A stretch of 5,699 bases of DNA from Verrucomicrobiota bacterium (GTDB lineage: Bacteria; Verrucomicrobiota; Verrucomicrobiia; Opitutales; Seribacteraceae): assembly GCA_030830145.1 (NCBI GenBank), contig JAURNO010000314.1:1-5699 (forward strand), read 5' to 3'. The position numbers were made by a program, and so were the translations under genes. The number at the start of each line of letters is the position of its first letter. The first letter of the stretch is position 1. Positions 1 to 5,699 of this stretch are shown here, piece after piece. The notes below the pieces were generated by a model that worked only from the letters and a program-made list of their open reading frames with translations, was not told the DNA's origin and made no database searches.

Positions 1-528
1 CCGATTGAACAGGAAGGAACTTACCACTTGCCGGAAGCTCAACGCGACCGGTTCCTCTTCCAAGTAATCGTCGATTATCCGTCCCGTGACGAGGAAAGGC
101 AAATCCTCGAACGCACAACATCGACTTTCGAGTCCAAACTCGAACCTGTCTTGGACGGAAAAACCATTCTCGAATGCCAGGAAACCGTCAAACGGGTACC
201 TGTCCCCGAACACGTTTACGAGTTCATTCTCGACCTTGTCAGGATGGCGAGACCCAAGGAGGAATCCTCCCCCAAATGGGTCAAGGACTTAATCGAGTGG
301 GGACCGGGACCAAGAGCTTGCCAGCAATTGGTTTTGGGTTCGAAGGTCAGGGCATTGCTCCGAGGACGTTATCACGTGACCGTGGACGATGTGGAAGCCT
401 TGGCTCACCCCGTCCTGCGCCACAGAATCGTTCCCACCTTCAATGCGGAGGCCGAAGGAATTTCCGTCGAACACTTAATAGACCGCTTGCTCAAGGACGC
501 CCCGAAAAAAGAAGAGAGTGTAATGTAA
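1..528 (+). CDS. moxR: MoxR-family AAA+ ATPase, C-terminal half (5' end outside window)
   Basis: This is the last 175 codons of a MoxR-type AAA+ ATPase, a cytoplasmic ATP-driven chaperone or remodelling protein that typically works with vWA-domain partners encoded beside it. The frame is open from base 1. It begins at [18 protein letters not shown], which is the family segment directly after the sensor-1 TQN; Walker A and B lie upstream of the window. The DRF arginine at fragment residue 17 is in the arginine-finger region. The lid domain follows, with the sensor-2 motif WGPGPRA (Arg about fragment residue 105), then [11 protein letters not shown] and the C-terminal [16 protein letters not shown] signature. 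The stop is TAA at 526-528. A TTG at position 28 is not a real start, because conserved family sequence continues upstream of it. MoxR proteins are usually about 320-340 residues, so roughly half is missing. The DUF58 gene follows after 34 bases, the classical pairing for this family. Family assignment is secure; the client or process is unknown. Confidence 0.95.
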   Translation, partial: PIEQEGTYHLPEAQRDRFLFQVIVDYPSRDEERQILERTTSTFESKLEPVLDGKTILECQETVKRVPVPEHVYEFILDLVRMARPKEESSPKWVKDLIEWGPGPRACQQLVLGSKVRALLRGRYHVTVDDVEALAHPVLRHRIVPTFNAEAEGISVEHLIDRLLKDAPKKEESVM

Positions 529-562
529 GAGAACGCCTCTTATCTGGAAAACAGGGACCCCA
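529..562 (+). other. Short intergenic gap between the MoxR and DUF58 genes
   Basis: This is the only non-coding stretch in the window (34 bases). I see no hairpin, terminator or convincing promoter in it, which fits read-through transcription of one operon. It contains only the probable ribosome binding site of the next gene. Confidence 0.7.
553..557 (+). promoter_or_regulatory. Probable ribosome binding site for the DUF58 gene
   Basis: AGGGA lies five bases before the GTG at 563. It supports that GTG as the start. The in-frame TAA at 521-523 rules out any start further upstream, and no other ATG, GTG or TTG occurs in this frame between that stop and 563. Confidence 0.5.
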
Positions 563-1483
563 GTGGCCACCGTAACCGACTACCTAGACCCGAAGGATCT
601 CTCTCGGCTTGCCAACCATCAAGTGTTGGCGAGGAGAGTGGTCGAGGGCTTTTGCACCGGGCTGCACCGCTCTCCCCACAAGGGGTTCAGCGTCGAATTC
701 AAGCAGCACCGCCAGTATGTCCCGGGCGACGAAATTCGACATCTCGATTGGAAAGTCTACGGGAAAAGCGATCGATTCTACATACGCGAGTACGAAGAAG
801 AAACCAACCTCAGGTGTAACGTGCTTCTGGATGCCAGCGGTTCCATGGCTTATGAAGGCACCCGTACCGAAGGACGGTCCAAGCTCCACTACGCCTCGCG
901 ATTGGCGGCCTGCCTGTCCTACATGATGCTCAGGCAAACAGACAGCGTGGGACTCCTCACCTTTGACACGAAAGTCCGCAACGTTCTGCCCCCTCGTGGA
1001 AGAGCCGCTCATGTCAGAAACATCATAGACTTGCTCGGCGAAACCTCTCCCGGTGGAGAAACCGATCTTGGTAACGTTTTCAACGAATTGGTTCCCAAGC
1101 TCAAACGCCGTGGACTCGTCATTCTCATTTCCGATTGCTTCGGGGACCTGGATTCCGTGATGAAAGGATTGGCTCATTTTCGCCATGCCAAACACGATGT
1201 CCTGATTTTCCAGATTTGGGATCCCGATGAACTCGATTTCCCCTTCAAACAATGGACACGCTTCGACTGCCTTGAGGACGCGGACAAGAAGCACACGGTC
1301 GACCCCTCGCACCTCAGGCAGGCCTACTTGGAAAACCTCAAGGAATACCGGGAGAACTTCACCAAAGGGTGCCACCGAAACCGCATTGACCTCGTCCCCA
1401 TGACCACGGACCAGCCTTATGCCGACGCCCTGTCGTATTACCTGGCTTTGCGCAAGCGCGGAAAGGGGGCCATGCTCAAATGA
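563..1483 (+). CDS. DUF58 family protein with vWA-like domain
   Basis: This is a 306-residue cytoplasmic DUF58 protein, the usual partner of MoxR ATPases; its biochemical role is not established. It has no membrane segment or signal peptide, so it is the short soluble form rather than the DUF58 type with two N-terminal membrane helices. The start is GTG at 563, the only possible start after the upstream in-frame stop. Conserved DUF58 segments appear in order: [20 protein letters not shown] (residues 24-43), [20 protein letters not shown] (45-64), then [10 protein letters not shown] (73-82). The vWA-like fold has a complete metal-site set: DASGS at 90-94, Thr167 in GGETDLG, and Asp191 in LISDCFGD. 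The C-terminus keeps family features (FPFKQWTRF, then [14 protein letters not shown]). It is translationally coupled to the next gene by a 4-base overlap. Nothing is truncated or unusual in length. Confidence 0.96.
   Translation: MATVTDYLDPKDLSRLANHQVLARRVVEGFCTGLHRSPHKGFSVEFKQHRQYVPGDEIRHLDWKVYGKSDRFYIREYEEETNLRCNVLLDASGSMAYEGTRTEGRSKLHYASRLAACLSYMMLRQTDSVGLLTFDTKVRNVLPPRGRAAHVRNIIDLLGETSPGGETDLGNVFNELVPKLKRRGLVILISDCFGDLDSVMKGLAHFRHAKHDVLIFQIWDPDELDFPFKQWTRFDCLEDADKKHTVDPSHLRQAYLENLKEYRENFTKGCHRNRIDLVPMTTDQPYADALSYYLALRKRGKGAMLK
1463..1469 (+). promoter_or_regulatory. Possible ribosome binding site for the BatA-like gene
   Basis: AAGGGGG lies inside the end of the DUF58 gene, ten bases before the ATG at 1480. 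The spacing is slightly long and the match is imperfect, so translation of the downstream gene probably also relies on coupling through the ATGA stop/start overlap. Confidence 0.4.
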
Positions 1484-3855
1484 ACTTTCTCAATGTAAGC
1501 TTGGCTCTGGGAGCAGCGGCCGTGCTTGTTCCCCTGATCATTCACCTTTTTAACCGCAGTCGGTTCAAAGTCGTCAATTGGGGGGCCATGCACCTTCTCG
1601 AATCCGTAATACGGGTCAACCGCAAACAAGTTCAACTGGAACAATTGATTCTTCTTCTTATCCGTTGCGCCATCCCGATTCTTCTCGCTCTTTGCCTTGC
1701 CCGGATGGTCGTAACCGATTGGGGCCCTTTTCTTCACCGCATCGTTCTTCCGCTCGCCGCCTTGGCTTGCCTCATCCTCTTTGCCCTTGTCCCTCGACTT
1801 AAGGTCCTCTGCGGTCTTCTTTGCTCAGCCTGCTTGCTTTACGTGCTTGCCGCGGAAACCGGCCTGATCGGTTCGGGCTACGCCCAAAAAGAAATCTCCT
1901 CCAAATCCATGGACGTGCCGAGTTCCAGCGTCATTCTGATGGACGACAGTTTTTCCATGAACGCGGACGGTGGCTTTGACACAGCGGGTGCTTTTGCGGA
2001 AGGCTTTCTCAAGAAATTAAAGAAGGGATCGGAAGCCACCGTAGTACGGATGGGTGGGACCGCCTCGCCGATTTTCGACAAGCCGACTTCCGAAACGAAA
2101 ACCCTCGGAGAAAGATCGGGCAACCTTCGGGCGGCCTCGGACCGGGTGGATCTCGCGGGATCCTTTGACACTGGAATCAGAGCGACTCATGACGGACAAA
2201 ATGCCAAGCGTGAAATCATTCTGGTCTCCGACTTCAGGAAATCCGATTGGGAACGGACGAGCAGTTCTTTGGCAGGCTTGAAGGAACGCCTGGAAAACGA
2301 AACTCTCCAACCAGCCATAACTTTCATCGACGTCGGAGGCTCTTCCCTCGAAAACGTTTCCGTTGAAAGCATCGACTTGTCTGCATCTTCCGTCGGGGTC
2401 GGTCAAAAAGTTCTCATAAGAGCGGAGTTGCGCAACCATGGAACCAAAGCCACTTACGAAGGAGATCTGCCGGTCAGGTTGTTCATAAACGACGAAATCG
2501 AACCCGTTCAGGAAACCGTTGTTTCCCTCAAGCCCGGCGAAACAGGACAGGTTCTCTTTCCCCATGAATTTTCCGAAGCCGGATCCTCTACGGTTACGGT
2601 CGAAATCGGAGCCCGCGACGCCCTGGACTCGGACAACCGCAGATCCTCTTCCATTGCCGTCCTGGACCGAATCGGAGTTCTTTTGGTCGACGGAGCTCCA
2701 TCCGAAGAATGGCTCCAAGGCGAAACCGATTTTCTAAAAATCGCCCTCACCCCCTTTGAAGAAGCACAAGTCAAGAAGACCATCGAGGCGAAAGATTTGA
2801 TCGAGGCATCCGTAACCCGAATCGACGATTTGACCCCCGCCGACATCAAGGACGGCAACCAAAGCGTCATCGTTCTTGCCAACGTTCCCAACCTCAAGGA
2901 CGACCAAGTCAGTGCTCTTGCCTCCTTTGTTCAGAACGGAGGAGGACTTTGGCTTTGCCTCGGCGACCAAGTGGACGGGAACTGGTACAACGAAGTTCTC
3001 GGTTCCGAGAAAAACGGCTTATTGCCCCTTGACCTCTTTAACCTGGGCGGAAGCTTGACGGATGATTCCGTTCGAACGAAGGTGGTCGCCTCTTATTTCG
3101 AACATCCAGCCTTGAGTCTTTTCAACGACCGTAGAAATGGAAACTTATCGGATGCAGACCTTTGGCGCTGGCACAGACTGGATGAATCGGACCCCTCGGC
3201 TTTTCGGGAAGTCACCATTCTGGCAAGAATGGAAAACGGTGACGCCTTCCTGGCGGAAAAAAAAGTGGGGAAAGGCGTCGTCATTCAAATGGCTACCTCC
3301 GTGGATGGGGATTGGAGCAACGTTCCCGTCCGTTCATGCTACCTCCCGCTTGCTCAGCAAATCACCACTTATTTGGCGGATCAAGTAACGCCGCCGCGCA
3401 ACTTGCCAGCTGGTGCCACTTTTACCCATTACCTTCCTGAAAAAGAGGCCGGAACAAAACTTACGGTTCAAACACCGGACGGTTCGGCCTATGTCGTCAA
3501 GGCAGTCAAAAGAGGGACACAGGCCGTGGCAGAATTCTCGGAAACAAGGGAACCTGGAACCTATGAGATGAGTGGTGAGGGCATTGGAAAGATCAAGTTC
3601 GTTGCCTTGGCATCGACTCGGGAATCTCTCCTTGAACGGATGAGTAAGGAGGAGATTCTTTCCGCAGGCGCGGAGCTTAGTCAAACGGTTGATTACATTG
3701 ATGCATCGGAAAAAGACGCTCTTTCCCAATACCTTGAATTGGACGGCAACCGCACTTATGGAAGAGAAATGTGGAAATATTTGCTCCTCGCGGTGGTGTT
3801 GCTCATCTTTCTCGAGGTCATTCTCCAACGAGTCTTCGGAAGGGTCAATTCATGA
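1480..3855 (+). CDS. BatA-like membrane protein with vWA and amidotransferase-like domains
   Basis: This 791-residue protein is probably anchored in the inner membrane with its bulk in the periplasm. Residues 1-78 match the BatA N-terminal domain: a first membrane helix (5-24), the basic segment [14 protein letters not shown], and a second helix (55-76). An extra helix pair follows (about 86-104 and 108-124). The vWA domain runs from about 149 to 286, with metal-site DDSFS at 155-159 and Asp251 in LVSDF; the expected threonine is not clear (candidates around DLAGSFDTG, 224-232). Residues about 291-395 look like a CARDB/Ig-like beta domain. Residues about 397-633 resemble the class I glutamine-amidotransferase-like fold found in such proteins ([12 protein letters not shown], then [11 protein letters not shown]), without an obvious catalytic triad. 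A small beta region (640-712) and a C-terminal helix (765-784) followed by basic residues complete it. Positive charges predict five membrane passes with the domains outside. The start ATG overlaps the DUF58 stop and the end overlaps the next gene, both as ATGA. The role is inferred: a partner of the MoxR system at the membrane. Confidence 0.9.
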   Translation: MNFLNVSLALGAAAVLVPLIIHLFNRSRFKVVNWGAMHLLESVIRVNRKQVQLEQLILLLIRCAIPILLALCLARMVVTDWGPFLHRIVLPLAALACLILFALVPRLKVLCGLLCSACLLYVLAAETGLIGSGYAQKEISSKSMDVPSSSVILMDDSFSMNADGGFDTAGAFAEGFLKKLKKGSEATVVRMGGTASPIFDKPTSETKTLGERSGNLRAASDRVDLAGSFDTGIRATHDGQNAKREIILVSDFRKSDWERTSSSLAGLKERLENETLQPAITFIDVGGSSLENVSVESIDLSASSVGVGQKVLIRAELRNHGTKATYEGDLPVRLFINDEIEPVQETVVSLKPGETGQVLFPHEFSEAGSSTVTVEIGARDALDSDNRRSSSIAVLDRIGVLLVDGAPSEEWLQGETDFLKIALTPFEEAQVKKTIEAKDLIEASVTRIDDLTPADIKDGNQSVIVLANVPNLKDDQVSALASFVQNGGGLWLCLGDQVDGNWYNEVLGSEKNGLLPLDLFNLGGSLTDDSVRTKVVASYFEHPALSLFNDRRNGNLSDADLWRWHRLDESDPSAFREVTILARMENGDAFLAEKKVGKGVVIQMATSVDGDWSNVPVRSCYLPLAQQITTYLADQVTPPRNLPAGATFTHYLPEKEAGTKLTVQTPDGSAYVVKAVKRGTQAVAEFSETREPGTYEMSGEGIGKIKFVALASTRESLLERMSKEEILSAGAELSQTVDYIDASEKDALSQYLELDGNRTYGREMWKYLLLAVVLLIFLEVILQRVFGRVNS
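3838..3844 (+). promoter_or_regulatory. Ribosome binding site for the split-vWA/PA14 gene
   Basis: GGAAGGG sits seven bases before the ATG at 3852, inside the end of the preceding gene. The good spacing supports this ATG as the start of the last gene and indicates coupled translation. Confidence 0.6.
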
Positions 3856-5699
3856 AAAACGACCGTTCGGGATCAAGCCTTTACCTAGCCGGCGAATGGG
3901 AACCTTGGACTTGCCTGCTCATCGTGTTGGTCGCTTCCTGCGCTGCCTGGTGGCTCTACAGGTTGGAAACCAAAAAGGGAACCCCCGCCCCCTTGGACAA
4001 GCTCCTTCCTTTTCTTCGAGCTCTGGCCGTAGCCTTGGTTGTTTTAACCCTGGCCGGTCCGACTTTGAAAAACGTTTCCGAGAAAGGGGAGCGAGGAAGA
4101 GTGCTCGTCTTTTTGGATGGATCGGAAAGCATGACGATCCAGGACAAGCATATGTCAGCAGGAAGAAAACTTCTTTTGGCCGAGCGTCATGGTTGGCTTC
4201 CCGGAGACCAGCAATTGCTCGACCCGACCCTCCACGAAGCGGCCGATCTCTTGTCGGTGGCCCGTATCCGGTTAAACGATGCAATGGAAGATCCGACCGC
4301 CAACCTGGACCAACTCGCCGCCGACTTCGCCGGCACTGCAAAAAGAGTCACGGAAATGCTCAAGGGCAAGAATTATCAAGTCGCATTGCCGGAAGAACGC
4401 CGGGGACTCCTTAAGCATGAGGTATGGAAAGGAATACCGGGAAGCGAATTACCGGCTCTTTTGTCTCACACCAGGTTCAAGGCAAAAAAGCCCGACACCA
4501 CCGGATACCTGAAGTCAGCACAAAGCCCAACCAATGTGGGCGAAGATTTTGGGAGAAAAATCAGTGGTATTCTCGTGCCACCGTCCGACGGGGAATATCG
4601 TTTTTGGATTTATGCGGATGACCAATGCATACTCAAGCTCAACGACGCCGGTGAAAATGCAGATAATGCAAAGGAGATTCTTCGCGTGCCCAATTATTCT
4701 TCCGCAGACTGGCAGGAATCCCTTCGCTCCCGCCCCATTCGGCTTCGCAAAGACAAGCGTTACTACTTCGAGATTTTGCACAAGGAAGGTGGGGGAGACG
4801 ACTTCTGCGCGGTGGGGTGGACTTTGCCGAACGGCTCCCTTGAACGGCCTATCCCAGGAGAACGCTTCCTCGTCCCCAACCCCGATCAAACTCAAACCTT
4901 TGCCGACCTGCTCGAAGGCATGAACAAGGAGGTCGTCCAATTCGCTCAATCGTTGCGCAAAGGAAAAGGTGAGGCGGCTGATTCTGAAATGCGCAAAGCT
5001 CTTTCCGGTCTTGCCGACGAGTGCCTTGTCCACGAAGACAGGTTTCGCGAAACCTTCGATCTTTATGCCGATCGACAAGCGTTGGAAGAAAGCTCCGTCA
5101 TCGCGGAGGCCCTAAAGGATTTTGACTCCAGCGATCGCTGGAAACGGGCGACCCGACTGTTGACGGAACGTCAAGACAGCATCCTTCGGGAGCTCAGGGA
5201 TACTCATATTATCGAGGTGCGTTCACTCTCCGGCTTTGAAGCCGATCATGTTTGGGAAAACGGAACGGATGCCGAACCCCCAACGGATTTTGGGGCATCC
5301 CCTCTTACACGAATCACCGACCTAGCATCCGGCATCCTTGCCACCGTCAAAGCGGACGAAGACCAGGAAGAAGGACAGCAAGAAAGGAAATCGCGTTCCG
5401 CGGCAGTTATACTTTCGGATGGACTTCACAATAAGGGCTCTTCGCCTTTCGAGACGGCAAAGTTAATGGCGGGACGGGACATTCCAATTCACACCGTCAG
5501 CTTCGGAAGCAAGAAAGCCCCTCCCGATCTTGCCGTCTTGGAGGTCACCACTCCGCCCATGATCCTCAAAACCGATCGGGCCCACGGAAGCATAACGCTT
5601 AAAGACAACCTGGACGTGGGAACCGATTTCAGGATCGTCGTGGAAGACGAGCAAGGCAATCAGGTGTGGGACGACAACCTCTCTGGAATAAACGCCAAC
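3852..5699 (+). CDS. Membrane-anchored vWA protein with an inserted PA14 domain (3' end outside window)
   Basis: This frame is open for 616 codons from ATG 3852 to the last base, with no stop, so the gene is truncated by the window edge. Two N-terminal membrane helices (about 19-37 and 51-69) flank a short basic loop, which predicts that the rest is periplasmic. A vWA domain begins at RVLVFLDGSESM, with metal-site DGSES at 89-93. It is then interrupted: residues about 119-190 are mostly helical, 191-340 form a PA14 domain, and 341-425 are again helical and charged. The vWA fold resumes with RWKRATRLL (429-437), IIEVRSLSGFEAD, TDLASGI (Thr489), and AVILSDGLHNKGSSP (Asp523), so all five usual metal-site residues are present. 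An acidic, glutamine-rich loop lies at 500-516. After VSFGS a new beta-rich domain starts near 558 and is cut. The LSDGLHNKGSSP and LEVTTPP segments match large membrane vWA proteins of MoxR operons. The start overlaps the previous stop as ATGA. Function is unproven; a ligand-sensing or adhesion partner of the MoxR system is plausible. Confidence 0.92.
   Translation, partial: MKNDRSGSSLYLAGEWEPWTCLLIVLVASCAAWWLYRLETKKGTPAPLDKLLPFLRALAVALVVLTLAGPTLKNVSEKGERGRVLVFLDGSESMTIQDKHMSAGRKLLLAERHGWLPGDQQLLDPTLHEAADLLSVARIRLNDAMEDPTANLDQLAADFAGTAKRVTEMLKGKNYQVALPEERRGLLKHEVWKGIPGSELPALLSHTRFKAKKPDTTGYLKSAQSPTNVGEDFGRKISGILVPPSDGEYRFWIYADDQCILKLNDAGENADNAKEILRVPNYSSADWQESLRSRPIRLRKDKRYYFEILHKEGGGDDFCAVGWTLPNGSLERPIPGERFLVPNPDQTQTFADLLEGMNKEVVQFAQSLRKGKGEAADSEMRKALSGLADECLVHEDRFRETFDLYADRQALEESSVIAEALKDFDSSDRWKRATRLLTERQDSILRELRDTHIIEVRSLSGFEADHVWENGTDAEPPTDFGASPLTRITDLASGILATVKADEDQEEGQQERKSRSAAVILSDGLHNKGSSPFETAKLMAGRDIPIHTVSFGSKKAPPDLAVLEVTTPPMILKTDRAHGSITLKDNLDVGTDFRIVVEDEQGNQVWDDNLSGINAN
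4422..4871 (+). other. PA14 domain encoded inside the last gene
   Basis: Residues about 191-340 of the last gene read as a PA14 domain, a beta-barrel module that in several families binds carbohydrate. It opens with VWKGIPGSELPALL, continues through SPTNVGEDFGRKISGILVPP and GEYRFWIYADDQCILKLN, and ends with IRLRKDKRYYFEILHKEGGG, AVGWTLPNG and ERPIPGERF. The adjacent aspartates Asp256-Asp257 correspond to the paired-Asp motif that holds calcium in sugar-binding PA14 adhesins. The closing HKEGGG and AVGW segments match the version I associate with Planctomycetota and Verrucomicrobiota. The ligand cannot be read from sequence. Confidence 0.88.

Noticed and set aside
28..528. A complete 166-codon gene starting at TTG 28
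   Set aside because: Conserved MoxR sequence (PIEQEGTYH) continues in frame upstream to base 1, so this is the interior of a gene cut by the window edge.
584..1375. Long minus-strand open frame (263 codons) opposite the DUF58 gene
   Set aside because: It is the antisense shadow of a well-conserved gene. Its translation shows no recognisable domain, and the DUF58 frame explains the region fully.
2017..2718. Minus-strand open frame of 233 codons opposite the BatA-like gene
   Set aside because: It lies entirely against the vWA and CARDB-like coding sequence, and its product has no family-like motif.
3689..4414. Plus-strand open frame of 241 codons spanning the junction of the last two genes
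   Set aside because: It overlaps both real genes out of frame. Its product is rich in Arg, Ser and Pro with no domain, while both overlapped frames carry clear family motifs.
4534..4923. Plus-strand open frame of 129 codons inside the PA14 region
   Set aside because: It is out of frame with the PA14-encoding frame, which continues unbroken on both sides. No frameshift is needed to explain the region.
4515..5078. Minus-strand open frame of 187 codons over the PA14 region
   Set aside because: The plus-strand frame encodes an unmistakable PA14 domain here; the antisense product is unrecognisable.
3852..5699. Possibility that the last region is two genes or a frameshifted vWA gene
   Set aside because: One frame stays open from ATG 3852 to the window end, and motifs from the two vWA halves and PA14 all fall in that same frame.

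Overview
The window is a fully coding, single-strand stretch of a bacterial chromosome. It carries four co-directional genes that form a MoxR/vWA (Bat-like) operon. It opens inside a MoxR-type AAA+ ATPase gene and closes inside a large membrane-anchored vWA gene. Base composition is moderate (roughly half G+C by eye) and even across the window, with no sign of mobile DNA, RNA genes or CRISPR. The gene order, the soluble DUF58 protein, the giant BatA-like protein and especially the style of PA14 domain (ending in motifs such as LHKEGGG and ERPIPG) recall Planctomycetota/Verrucomicrobiota. I favour Verrucomicrobiota, but this is an inference from family knowledge and no search was run.

Layout: 1-528 is the C-terminal half of the MoxR ATPase. 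After a 34-base gap, 563-1483 is a soluble DUF58/vWA protein with a GTG start. Next, 1480-3855 is a 791-residue BatA-like membrane protein whose start overlaps the previous stop as ATGA. The last gene runs from 3852 to the window end, again with an ATGA overlap; it is an open reading frame of at least 616 codons with no stop inside the window. It encodes two N-terminal membrane segments and a vWA domain that is split by about 300 residues containing a PA14 domain.

Working model: MoxR ATPases are thought to act as chaperones or remodelling motors that work with vWA-domain partners. Here the ATPase and the DUF58 protein should be cytoplasmic. Charge distribution around the membrane segments places the vWA domains of the last two proteins on the periplasmic side. 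All three vWA proteins keep the DxSxS metal-site motif. The most interesting point is the last gene: a predicted carbohydrate- or ligand-binding PA14 module lies inside the vWA fold, between the MIDAS loop and its first helix. That arrangement could couple ligand binding outside the membrane to the metal-dependent adhesion domain.
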